Source of the DNA: Desulfobacterium sp.
GTDB taxonomy: Bacteria; Desulfobacterota; Desulfobacteria; Desulfobacterales; Desulfobacteraceae
Reading direction: 5' to 3'
Assembly (NCBI GenBank): GCA_016342325.1
Contig: JAEINR010000026.1
Coordinates: 1-59,678 of the forward strand
Length of the DNA stretch: 59,678 nucleotides
A model generated the notes under the pieces. It had not been told where the DNA came from, did not search any database, and saw only the letters and a list, made by a program, of their open reading frames with translations. A program made the position numbers and the translations under genes. Below are positions 8,089-16,417 of this stretch, piece after piece; positions within the stretch are counted from its first letter, which is position 1, and each line of letters begins with the position of its first letter.

Positions 8089-9078
8089 TTAGCCGTAGAA
8101 TTCACGATACCAATCCACGAAACGCCCCAGTCCCTCGTCAATAGAAGTTTGGGGTTTAAAGCCTGTATCGGCTGCCAGGCTGTCGATGTCGGCATAGGTG
8201 GCAGGCACATCCCCCGGCTGCATGGGCAACATGTTTTTCACAGCCTTTTGCCCAAGATGCCTTTCCAGGACCTCGATAAAACAACCCAGCTCAACGGGTT
8301 CGTTATTCCCTATGTTATAAAGCCGATAGGGAGCCGAGCTCCCACTGTCGTTGTTTTTTTCACCTGCAACCGGCGGCCTCTCCATCACTTTCACCACGCC
8401 CTTTACGATATCATCGATATAGGTGAAATCCCGGCGCATGTTGCCGTGGTTGTAGACATCAATGGATTTTCCTTCCAGGATGGCCTTGGTAAACTTGAAG
8501 TAGGCCATATCCGGACGCCCCCAGGGACCGTACACCGTGAAAAACCGCAATCCCGTCACGGGAATGGAATAGAGATGGGCGTAGGCATGGGCCATGAGTT
8601 CGTTGGATTTCTTTGTGGCAGCATACAAGGAGACGGGATGATCCACAGCATCGGTGACGGAAAAAGGCATTTTCCTGTTTTGACCGTAGACAGAACTGGA
8701 GGACGCATAGACAAGATGACCCACCTTGCCGTTGCGGCACCCCTCAAGGACGTTGGCAAATCCCGTAAGATTCGAATCCACATAGGCATCGGGATTATCA
8801 ATACTGTAACGGACGCCTGCCTGGGCCGCAAGGTTGACCACAACATCAAACCGTTGGCTTTGGAAAAGAGCCCTCATCCTTTCCCTGTCGGCCAGATCAA
8901 GGAGGTCAAACGTAAAATGATCGTATTTTTCAAGTTGTTTTAACCGGGCTTTTTTAAGCCGGGGATCATAATAGTCATTAAGATTGTCAATGCCGGTCAC
9001 CTGGGCCCCTTGCCGAAGAAGTGCCTGGGCCAAATGAAATCCGATAAAACCTGCTGCGCCGGTGATTAAATAGTTCAT
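8089..9078 (-). CDS. UDP-glucuronate 4-epimerase (extended SDR)
   Basis: Interconverts UDP-glucuronate and UDP-galacturonate. NAD-binding GAAGFIG follows the start directly (MNYLITGAAGFIG); the catalytic set is SSSSVYG and YAATK; the stretch RFFTVYGPWGRPDMAYFKF is diagnostic of the WbnF/LpsL/GAE group. I place the start at 9078 (329 residues): the frame stays open 57 codons further, but that stretch does not resemble the family, and AAAGG precedes the inner ATG. The gene is 20 nt after the WbpM-like dehydratase gene and upstream of ugd, consistent with joint supply of uronic acids for the surface glycan. Confidence 0.93.
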   Translation of the reverse strand: MNYLITGAAGFIGFHLAQALLRQGAQVTGIDNLNDYYDPRLKKARLKQLEKYDHFTFDLLDLADRERMRALFQSQRFDVVVNLAAQAGVRYSIDNPDAYVDSNLTGFANVLEGCRNGKVGHLVYASSSSVYGQNRKMPFSVTDAVDHPVSLYAATKKSNELMAHAYAHLYSIPVTGLRFFTVYGPWGRPDMAYFKFTKAILEGKSIDVYNHGNMRRDFTYIDDIVKGVVKVMERPPVAGEKNNDSGSSAPYRLYNIGNNEPVELGCFIEVLERHLGQKAVKNMLPMQPGDVPATYADIDSLAADTGFKPQTSIDEGLGRFVDWYREFYG

Positions 9079-9098
9079 TGTATTGCCTTTCCAGTGGG

Positions 9099-11030
9099 TT
9101 AATTGGGGGGATAGGCAGATTCGTAGTTCACATAGGGACGATACCCTGGAATGATATCGCCAAACAGATCCAATATCATCCCACAATCCTGGTCCAGGGC
9201 ATGGCGTTCCAGTTGATCGATCTTGCCGTTGAGTTTTACCATGTTGCACCCGGCACCATTAAGCACGGTTATCTTACCATGCCCTGTCGGGAGCGTGACT
9301 TCGTTGTCTGCAACGAGTTCTTCAAATAATTTTTCCCCGGGCCTCAGTCCGATATACTTTATGGCAATGTCCTTTCCGGGCCGATATCCGCTGAGACGAA
9401 TCATATCCGCTGCCATATCTGCTATCTTTACGGGGCGCCCCATATCCAGGATGAAAATCTCACCCCCCTTTCCCATGGCGCCCGCCTGCAATATCAGCTG
9501 ACTGGCCTCGGGAATCGTCATAAAAAACCGAGTGACATCCGGATGGGTTACGGTGACAGGTCCGCCGGCCCGTATCTGTTTTTTAAAGAGGGGGACAACG
9601 CTGCCGGCGCTGCCGGCAACATTCCCGAATCGAACGATCATAAACTTTGTTTGATGGTCAGAGTAGGTCTTCTGATTCTGCACGATAATCTCAGCAATAC
9701 GTTTTGAGGCCCCCATCACACTCGACGGCCGGACCGCTTTGTCCGTTGACATGAGAACAAACCGCTTCACCTTAAACCGCTTGCAGCACTCGACCACATT
9801 CACCGTTCCCAGGATATTATTCAAAACAGCCTTCCATGGGTGCATCTCCATCATGGGAACATGCTTGTATGCTGCGGCATGGAAAACAGAACTCGGCGCG
9901 TACTCCTCCAAGGCCCTTGCGAATTGACTCTTATCCGTTATGTCGCCCAGAACAGGAACAATGTTAACCTGTTGAAAATATTTATTCAATTCATGATCAA
10001 TCTCATAAAGTGGTGTTTCGGCATTATCAAAGAGAATCAGTGTTGCAGGATTAAAACGGCATATTTGTCTGCATAGCTCTGATCCGATGGAACCACCGGC
10101 TCCGGTCACAAGAACAGTCTGCTTCTCCAGATAACCACCAATTTTTCCCTGATCAAGTTTTACAGGCTCCCTGCCCAACAGATCCCTGAACGAGAGTTCT
10201 CTAATGGCACTCACCGTCACATTACCGTTAATCAGTTCACCCATGTCAGGGATAATCTTGAATTTCAAACCGCTGTCCTTACAGATATCAACGATTCTTC
10301 TCATCTGAGAAGCCTCGGCCGTTGGAATGGCGATCAGAATTTCGGTGGCCCCGACTTTTCCAGCCACCTTTTCCAGGGTTTCGATGAAATTCAACACCGT
10401 GATCCCATGGATCATTTTTCCGATTTTTTTTGGATTATCGTCCAGGAACCCAACGACCTTGTATTTTAGCATGGAATTCTTGATGATTTCCCGCGCAATT
10501 TGCTCACCACAATCCCCAGCGCCAATGATCAATAACTTGGTAAACCCGTTCTCCCGGAAAAACATCCCCTTGACAACGGTTCCAATGGTGGCAGGCATGG
10601 TAAAACGGTTTCCGACGCTGATCTCAAAACATCTCTTAACGCAGAGCCGGAACCCGGACAGCAAAAAAATCGTGAGCCAAAGATCGATGGCAAACACAGA
10701 CCGGGAAAAACCACCAAAATTATTAACAAAAAGGATTATCGCGGTTATCAGGAGGGAGGATAGAATTGAGGCTTTGATAACGCTGATCACATCAGAGCTA
10801 CTGGTATACCGCCACATACCCCTGTACATTTTGAATGCATAAAATACAGGCATTTTAACGATGATTACAAGAGCGATACTCTGTTCCAACCCAGTCCGCA
10901 TAAGATCCGGAACATTGAAGTCAAATCGAATCATGTAGGCCAGAACAATTGCACCGACAATCAAACAGAGATCCACCAAAAAAACAAGGATCAGATTTCT
11001 ATAAAAACCACGTGGTTCAGGATTCTTCAT
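9099..11030 (-). CDS. Membrane-bound UDP-GlcNAc 4,6-dehydratase, WbpM/CapD-like
   Basis: Large-form nucleotide-sugar dehydratase (643 residues from the ATG at 11030, overlapping the previous stop by 14 nt). Four membrane segments occupy about residues 10-135. A first Rossmann domain has GAGDCGEQIA (170-179). The SDR domain begins GAGGSIG (310-316) and carries Ser428 in MSTDKAVRP with Met439 and Lys443 in VMGASK: the Ser-Met-Lys triad typical of WbpM, PglF and FlaA1-type C6-dehydratases in place of Tyr. It should make UDP-4-keto-6-deoxy-GlcNAc at the inner membrane. With the WbpL- and WbpV-like genes directly upstream, the expected product route is UDP-QuiNAc. Confidence 0.94.
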   Translation of the reverse strand: MKNPEPRGFYRNLILVFLVDLCLIVGAIVLAYMIRFDFNVPDLMRTGLEQSIALVIIVKMPVFYAFKMYRGMWRYTSSSDVISVIKASILSSLLITAIILFVNNFGGFSRSVFAIDLWLTIFLLSGFRLCVKRCFEISVGNRFTMPATIGTVVKGMFFRENGFTKLLIIGAGDCGEQIAREIIKNSMLKYKVVGFLDDNPKKIGKMIHGITVLNFIETLEKVAGKVGATEILIAIPTAEASQMRRIVDICKDSGLKFKIIPDMGELINGNVTVSAIRELSFRDLLGREPVKLDQGKIGGYLEKQTVLVTGAGGSIGSELCRQICRFNPATLILFDNAETPLYEIDHELNKYFQQVNIVPVLGDITDKSQFARALEEYAPSSVFHAAAYKHVPMMEMHPWKAVLNNILGTVNVVECCKRFKVKRFVLMSTDKAVRPSSVMGASKRIAEIIVQNQKTYSDHQTKFMIVRFGNVAGSAGSVVPLFKKQIRAGGPVTVTHPDVTRFFMTIPEASQLILQAGAMGKGGEIFILDMGRPVKIADMAADMIRLSGYRPGKDIAIKYIGLRPGEKLFEELVADNEVTLPTGHGKITVLNGAGCNMVKLNGKIDQLERHALDQDCGMILDLFGDIIPGYRPYVNYESAYPPN

Positions 11031-11976
11031 AATATTTTTTTCTAACCAAACAACTGAAAGACAGAAACAGTACAAAGGACAGCACCAGGAATGAAAAAAG
11101 CACTGGGACAGGCAGTTTGCGCATTAGAATCATCAGCGTGCCGACCCCCACTTGAATGGTTACATAGAGCATTGCCACGGAAACATGGGAGCACCCACCC
11201 TGGTTTGCAAGGAGCTGGTACACATGTTTCCTGTGGGGTTCAAGCAAGTTCTCTCTATTTTTCAGCCTGACAGTCATTGTGATCAATTCGTCGCAATAAA
11301 AAGGAAATAAAAAGGACACCATAATCAGAAATTCATGAAAGTTTCCAGAAAATCTGCACACCATTGCACCAAACAAAAAGCCTAACAGGATACTTCCCGT
11401 ATCACCCATAAAAACCCTTGCCCTTGGCAAATTATAGGGAAGAAACCCTATACAGGCAGCACCAGCACACACACAGACCCTGACATAGTCATCCACAGAG
11501 CCGATAAGGTGAAGATAGCAGGCAACCATGGCAAACCCGGCAACAGCAGTCAAGCCCGCAATCCCGTCAATCCCGTCCATGAAATTATAGCAATTCGCTG
11601 TTCCGGTCATGAAAACAGCCCACAAGAGGACACTCCACGAGCCTATATAGCAAGTACTGACGCCAAAAACAAGAAGATATCCCGCGACCAAGTGGATTAT
11701 CAACCTGAGAAGAGCAGGCAACCCCCTCCTGTCATCAATAAACCCAATGAGCGAAACCAGCCCCAGAGGAAACCAAAACAGCAGATCCATTTCCAACCAG
11801 CAGGAGGCAACAACCAGCGCAGCCAGAAATCCCAAACCGGCCCCTTTGGGTGTTGCCACCCGATGGGAACTCCGGTGATTTGGGTTGTCCTGAAATCCTG
11901 CGGCTACACCTTTATGAAAGAAAAGAGTCCCACCTGCGATTCCAAGCAACAGCGCTAGGGCATACAAGAATATCAC
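11017..11976 (-). CDS. Polyprenyl-phosphate HexNAc-1-phosphate transferase, WbpL/WecA-like
   Basis: Transfers a HexNAc-1-phosphate from its UDP-sugar onto undecaprenyl phosphate, starting the lipid-linked glycan. The 319-residue protein is nearly all membrane helices and has the family motifs: HRVATPKGAGLGF near residue 38, DDRRGL at 81-86, NFMDGIDGIAG at 131-141 (the nucleotide/Mg motif) and GDTGSILLG near 205. It overlaps the upstream epimerase gene by 4 nt and the downstream dehydratase gene by 14 nt. The order reductase-transferase-dehydratase matches wbpV-wbpL-wbpM, suggesting QuiNAc-1-P as the primer; GlcNAc-1-P cannot be excluded from sequence. Confidence 0.93.
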   Translation of the reverse strand: MIFLYALALLLGIAGGTLFFHKGVAAGFQDNPNHRSSHRVATPKGAGLGFLAALVVASCWLEMDLLFWFPLGLVSLIGFIDDRRGLPALLRLIIHLVAGYLLVFGVSTCYIGSWSVLLWAVFMTGTANCYNFMDGIDGIAGLTAVAGFAMVACYLHLIGSVDDYVRVCVCAGAACIGFLPYNLPRARVFMGDTGSILLGFLFGAMVCRFSGNFHEFLIMVSFLFPFYCDELITMTVRLKNRENLLEPHRKHVYQLLANQGGCSHVSVAMLYVTIQVGVGTLMILMRKLPVPVLFSFLVLSFVLFLSFSCLVRKKYYEES

Positions 11977-12986
11977 TTTCTACCCAGCGCCTCTGTCAAC
12001 GCAAGCCTCATTCCCCGGTCCAGGCCCCATTGGGGCACAAACCCCAGATCTTGCTGGATTTTTCCGCCATTAACGGCAACATGCTCATTCATTTTATCAA
12101 TCATATATCCTAATTTCTCGATTCTTGGCAAACGGCGAAACAAGGGCGATCCCAGCAAGCATACAATTGCCCGGATAAGGGTGTCATGAATGTGGATCTC
12201 CAGGGGCTGTTTTCCAAGGGCGCGGGCAATCGCCGTTACGATGTCTTGGACCGTATGGGTGGTTCCGTCCGTCACATTAAAGGTTCTGCCTTTGGCTAAA
12301 GGATGTTCAGCGGCAAGTATTGCAGCTGAGGCAACATCCTCTTCATGGACAAGGGTTCGGCGATTGTCACCATTGCCGGGAAAGACAAATCCCCCTTTTT
12401 CCACGGCATGGATCATCAACTTATAATTGCCTTTTACCCGTCTTCCATAAACCGAGGCAAGACGAAGAACCGTAACTTCGGGCGCATCTAAACGATTTCG
12501 GCAGAACGCGTCAATCAGGAACTCTGCTTTCAATTTGGTACCGGCATACAGGGTATCAGGGGCAGTTGCCGACCCTTCGTCCACAACCTGGTTGCTTTTG
12601 CCAGCGCCATAGACTGAAATAGTACTGAAAAATATAATACGGTCAGCCTTAGCGTAACTGGCGGCCTCAAGCACATTTAAGGTTCCTGCTACATTGACGC
12701 TATGGTACTCATCCTTCAAGGCGGGCGACGGATTATTCACATGGAGGCGGGCGGCAAGATGAAACACAAAGCATACACCTGCCACTGCAGAACAGACACT
12801 TGCAGCATCTGTGATATCTCCTGTTACCTGCTCAACCCGGGAAGGCAGGATGTCACAGCCCACTTTTTTCCGAACCAGCGCCCTGACACAATACCCTTTT
12901 TTGAGAAGGGCAGTGACAAGGAAGCGCCCGACCACGCCAGTTGCCCCTGTGACAAGCACCCATTTCAATAGAACCTGTACCCCCAT
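11973..12986 (-). CDS. NAD-dependent epimerase/4-reductase, WbpV-like
   Basis: Extended SDR enzyme of 337 residues: NAD motif GATGVVG (14-20), HLAARLHV, Ser121/Thr122 in FSTISVYG, and catalytic Tyr147/Lys151 in YAGTK. Its sequence and its place just before WbpL- and WbpM-like genes fit UDP-4-keto-6-deoxy-GlcNAc 4-reductase (UDP-QuiNAc formation). A UDP-GlcNAc/Glc 4-epimerase is the main alternative. The start may really be the TTG at 12968 (protein beginning MKWVLVTGATG): that codon overlaps the upstream stop as TTGA, the usual coupled arrangement here, whereas the ATG at 12986 gives a 22-nt overlap. Confidence 0.88.
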   Translation of the reverse strand: MGVQVLLKWVLVTGATGVVGRFLVTALLKKGYCVRALVRKKVGCDILPSRVEQVTGDITDAASVCSAVAGVCFVFHLAARLHVNNPSPALKDEYHSVNVAGTLNVLEAASYAKADRIIFFSTISVYGAGKSNQVVDEGSATAPDTLYAGTKLKAEFLIDAFCRNRLDAPEVTVLRLASVYGRRVKGNYKLMIHAVEKGGFVFPGNGDNRRTLVHEEDVASAAILAAEHPLAKGRTFNVTDGTTHTVQDIVTAIARALGKQPLEIHIHDTLIRAIVCLLGSPLFRRLPRIEKLGYMIDKMNEHVAVNGGKIQQDLGFVPQWGLDRGMRLALTEALGRK

Positions 12987-13741
12987 TTATTAAAATAACG
13001 CACAGCACTCTGAAGAAAAACCACAAACCACTTGAACTTCTTGTGGGCAGAACGTTCCCACCGATGAACGACCTTGGCTTCCGGACAACTCACTGTTGTG
13101 GCAAACTTCTGGACTTTCCGACACAGGTCCGCATCTTCAAAATACAGAAAATACCGCTCGTCAAATCCCTTTACCTGATGAACCACACCTGTTCTGCAAA
13201 ACATGAAGCAACCCGAGACAAACGGTACCGACACAGATTCCCCGTACCCCGTTTCCCTAAGTTCATAGGCATCCATTCGCCTTTTAAAGACCGACTTCAC
13301 AGGACCTTTTGCAAACCGGCGAAGCATAAGGTCAAAAAGATTGGGATATTTTTTATTCAGATATTGCAACGAGCCATCCGGGTTCAATACATTGGGACAA
13401 CAGATTCCAACGGTTTTATTACTGTCCATGAACCCACATAGGAGATCCATGGCATCGGGCAATATTTCCATATCGGAATTCATAAAAAGAACATATTTTC
13501 CCCGTACCCGATCCAAATTTTTGTTATGATTTGCTCCATACCCTCGGCGAACTGAATTCTCCGTAATTTTCACCTCGGGATAATTCGCCCGAATAAAATC
13601 AGCAGAGCCGTCAATGGAACGATTATCCACAAGAAGAATTTCACTGGAAATCGCTGCTAACGCCTTTTTCAAAGAGGGCATCAACAACTCCAGGTCTTCC
13701 CTGCTGTTGTGGGACACAATGGAAACAGACAGATCAATCAT
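12965..13741 (-). CDS. GT2 family glycosyltransferase
   Basis: GT-A fold, family 2 glycosyltransferase (258 residues). VSIVSHNSRED opens the nucleotide-binding half, VDNRSIDGSADF is the conserved Asp region, MNSDMEILPDA is the metal-binding DxD-like site, and the acceptor half has GFDERYFLYFEDADLCRK, the ED motif of rhamnosyltransferase-type (WbbL-like) enzymes. No membrane helix is evident, so it should act on the cytoplasmic face of the inner membrane. It overlaps the preceding GT2 gene by 4 nt (ATGA). Donor and acceptor cannot be read from sequence; deoxyhexose transfer is a guess from similarity to WbbL. Confidence 0.92.
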   Translation of the reverse strand: MIDLSVSIVSHNSREDLELLMPSLKKALAAISSEILLVDNRSIDGSADFIRANYPEVKITENSVRRGYGANHNKNLDRVRGKYVLFMNSDMEILPDAMDLLCGFMDSNKTVGICCPNVLNPDGSLQYLNKKYPNLFDLMLRRFAKGPVKSVFKRRMDAYELRETGYGESVSVPFVSGCFMFCRTGVVHQVKGFDERYFLYFEDADLCRKVQKFATTVSCPEAKVVHRWERSAHKKFKWFVVFLQSAVRYFNKWGYRFY

Positions 13742-14661
13742 ATTTTTTTTACACTTTTCTGCTTACTCTTAAACAGATAAAAACACTGGTGAACCAGACT
13801 GTTCTGTAACCAAAAGCCTTTAAACCGTTTACCCATGGCAGAAGACTGTTTTTCCCGAACAATATTGCTCGTCAGGCCTTCCTTCACCGCTTTAACGAAG
13901 CATCTGTATTCCCTGGCTTGCAACGCACGGAACAGCCCGATACCCATACGGGAGAGGATAAAATAGATGGAGAAAGGAAACCATGCATACTTTCGTATCA
14001 ACCAGAGTGTATTTCGGGTAGGAAAAAAGACCTGGCGCCAACCCGTGCGGCCCTTTGGTGCCTCACGGTGCACAACCCTGCACTCTGGGTCATAGAGAAT
14101 ACGCCACCCTGATTTTGCAACTTGAAACGCCACTTCAATTTCATTTTGATAGAGAAAAAAGTGTCCGGGGTACCAACCAATGCTTTCAAATAGCGTCCTT
14201 CTGATGGCAAACCCACACCCCACAAAAGCCATTGACTCCTGGGGGCTATCCGTCAAGGGGAGATGCCATGGGCGAACAGTGTCCCCCAAGGGATTTTCGA
14301 TCCTGCATGCCACAATTCCAACATCTTTGTTGGTATCCAAGCAGTGAATCAATAGATCCAGGCAAGCGGAATCCACAGGGTATGAATCGTCATCCAGAAC
14401 AAGAATATAGTCCCCACAGGCCAGTTCAAACCCTTTATTCAGTCCTGCAATACCCGTATTCTCTTCCAGTTCAAGCACCCGAATACGATCTGACCACGAG
14501 TTGAGATATTCCCGGGTTCCGTCGCTGGAAGCATTATCAACACCTATTATTTCGATATCATCGCGATTTTCACATAACCGCCAAACCCGTTCCAGGGTAT
14601 GCCTTGTTTCTTCCAACCGATTAAAATTCAGAAAAACAATACTCAACCGGGGTGACGTCAT
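13738..14661 (-). CDS. GT2 family glycosyltransferase
   Basis: Family 2 glycosyltransferase (307 residues). LSIVFLNFNRLEETR is the N-terminal strand, GVDNASSDGTREYL the first Asp motif, LVLDDDSYPVD the metal site (three consecutive Asp), and GHFFLYQNEIEVAFQV replaces the more usual ED motif with NE at the catalytic-base position. A basic C-terminal tail (KSKQKSVKK) may touch the membrane. It follows the oxidoreductase gene by 4 nt and overlaps the next GT2 gene by 4 nt, so the three are co-translated. The sugar is unknown. Confidence 0.92.
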   Translation of the reverse strand: MTSPRLSIVFLNFNRLEETRHTLERVWRLCENRDDIEIIGVDNASSDGTREYLNSWSDRIRVLELEENTGIAGLNKGFELACGDYILVLDDDSYPVDSACLDLLIHCLDTNKDVGIVACRIENPLGDTVRPWHLPLTDSPQESMAFVGCGFAIRRTLFESIGWYPGHFFLYQNEIEVAFQVAKSGWRILYDPECRVVHREAPKGRTGWRQVFFPTRNTLWLIRKYAWFPFSIYFILSRMGIGLFRALQAREYRCFVKAVKEGLTSNIVREKQSSAMGKRFKGFWLQNSLVHQCFYLFKSKQKSVKKI

Positions 14662-14665
14662 ATCA

Positions 14666-16060
14666 TCATCCCTTTCTTCCCGAAGGATGTAAATTGTTAA
14701 CGATTTCCGGATACCACAGCGTCAATTCCTCCCCAGAAGCGATAAGATGGTTAACAAACTCAACCCCCTGCATAAAGGAATGATCCATATTTCCGACCTC
14801 ATATTTCCATGCACCCAATCGCCCCCTCGAATAAACCCCATTCTTTTCAAGGTAAACCTGCAACGGAGTGGAATTCCTGTCCCTGTTAACCGAGGGGGTG
14901 GGATAGCCTTTTCGTTCAAACCGGTACCAGGTATGGTCAAGACTGGCACGATCTGATATCAATCCGGTGTTTAATGCTCCCTGAATGACATCTTCAATAA
15001 CAGCAGAGGAATCAACCCTCTTTTCATCGCTTTCACTCACTTCAAACATGAGTGACCATTGGGTGTCGCCATGGGGAACATTATTGGGCGAATAGTTACT
15101 GAACACTGTACACCTGTAGAAAGGACAACTTCCTTCGGGAAAATAGATCCAACACTTTGAAGCAAGTTCTTCAGGAGGGTTCCCTTTAAGTGCCAGCCCC
15201 ACGACATGGGTGGATGAATACTTTAAACTGGGCGGTTTTGCAAACGGCTCATCAAGCTCTGCCATTTTGACAAAATCGGTTAAAGGCATTGTATTCAGCA
15301 AAGCATCATACGTTTCGCTCTCTCCAGTTGAAAACGTTACAACCCGCTTATGAATATCAACCGCCACAGCCCTTTTATTCAAATGCAGCTTTTCAGAAGG
15401 AAGTTGTGCAGCAAGGCTATTCCAGATGGCCCCTGTCCCCCCATTTTTAGGAAATCTGAATGTTGAATTCGGCCCCCAGAGCGTATCTTCATTCTGAAAA
15501 ACAGCATTATGGAGCACCTGTTTTAAATCAACAGGAGCAACTCTCTCCCCGACCCAGGAGATACCCATCTGTTCCAAAGGATAAGCCCAGACTTTAAAGT
15601 TGTAGGGATTAAAAAAACAACGGGCAAGGCCTTTGCCAAAAGTTTTATTCACCCATTCAGCAAAATTTTCCGGCTTTGTCTGCTTGGATTGATTTTGAAT
15701 ATCAATGATGCCATTTAAGCACTCCCAATAAACGTTTTTGGGAAGTTTATGAATATTGTTCTGAAGGGGGTACGGGACAAAACGCTCCTGCATCCAGACC
15801 CAAGCCTCACGGTTATGCACAAGCCAGCCACCTGAATCCTTCAGCAAACTGTTCATAACATTATCGAAATACGTGTAATGGCTGAAAAGGACATGTCCCC
15901 CAAAATCCCAGACAAAACCATCCGTATCCTGAAAAGATGCGGACAGTCCGCCGAAATGATCATCGGCTTCGCAAAGCAGCCAATCCTCATTCCCCTGTTC
16001 CGCTAAACGCCAGGCAGCCCCCAACCCTGCAGGACCGCCTCCCAAAATCAAAATTCTCAT
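14666..16060 (-). CDS. FAD-dependent oxidoreductase, UDP-galactopyranose mutase/amine-oxidase-like
   Basis: Flavoprotein of 464 residues (start taken at the ATG at 16060, giving MRILILGGGPAGLGAAWRL). GGGPAGLGAAW is the FAD dinucleotide-binding motif, CEADDHFGGLSASF the adjoining ribose site. The middle contains FNPYNFKVWAYPLEQMGISW, written as NFKVWAYPLEQMGISW, a pattern seen in UGM-like and protoporphyrinogen-oxidase-like proteins of polysaccharide clusters. It heads the compact block of glycan genes ending at 8089. A sugar ring mutase or a keto-sugar oxidoreductase is possible; standard Glf enzymes are shorter (about 370-390 residues), so I do not assign glf. Confidence 0.85.
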   Translation of the reverse strand: MRILILGGGPAGLGAAWRLAEQGNEDWLLCEADDHFGGLSASFQDTDGFVWDFGGHVLFSHYTYFDNVMNSLLKDSGGWLVHNREAWVWMQERFVPYPLQNNIHKLPKNVYWECLNGIIDIQNQSKQTKPENFAEWVNKTFGKGLARCFFNPYNFKVWAYPLEQMGISWVGERVAPVDLKQVLHNAVFQNEDTLWGPNSTFRFPKNGGTGAIWNSLAAQLPSEKLHLNKRAVAVDIHKRVVTFSTGESETYDALLNTMPLTDFVKMAELDEPFAKPPSLKYSSTHVVGLALKGNPPEELASKCWIYFPEGSCPFYRCTVFSNYSPNNVPHGDTQWSLMFEVSESDEKRVDSSAVIEDVIQGALNTGLISDRASLDHTWYRFERKGYPTPSVNRDRNSTPLQVYLEKNGVYSRGRLGAWKYEVGNMDHSFMQGVEFVNHLIASGEELTLWYPEIVNNLHPSGRKG

Positions 16061-16417
16061 TACAGCAAGAACTCCCAACCGTCTTAAACAATATATTTAT
16101 AGTGTATCAAAAAAACGAACCAAAGGGTTCTTACCACAGTTTATAACATTGGGCAAATCAGACGATGTACTATTCTGCAAACAAATTTTTTTCTTATACA
16201 GTGCTTGACAAGAAGCAACTTCCTATCCTAAAAGTGTGAGTTGATTTTGGCAAAGGGGTTCCCTTTGCTCAGACTACTCTCCCCTCCCCTCTGCAAAATA
16301 CAGTGGAGGGAAAAATTAGCGTGAAGATTTTTATACAGTTGAATCGACCCAGATAAAACTGCAACCAAGTCCCAAACGCAATGGCACGTGGTTTAAATAA
16401 TTAGCAGTCGGAGTATT
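16061..16417. other. Divergent intergenic region with hairpins
   Basis: This 357-nt region separates the oxidoreductase operon (minus) from the large glycosyltransferase gene (plus) and must hold both promoters. A perfect 8-bp hairpin, GCAAAGGG-gtt-CCCTTTGC, is at 16250-16268, and a looser C-rich/G-rich pairing occurs at about 16286-16314. A TTGACA is at 16205-16210 on the plus strand, but no good -10 box stands 16-18 nt after it. I see no small gene. GGAG ends 4 nt before the ATG at 16418. Confidence 0.4.

Noticed and set aside
8149-8943. 264-codon plus-strand frame opposite the UDP-glucuronate epimerase
   Set aside because: The minus strand encodes a complete epimerase with catalytic motifs; the plus-strand product is Gly/His-rich without family features.
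14666-16060. Assignment as glf (UDP-galactopyranose mutase)
   Set aside because: The protein is about 80 residues longer than Glf and lacks motifs I could match with certainty, so only the flavoprotein family is given.
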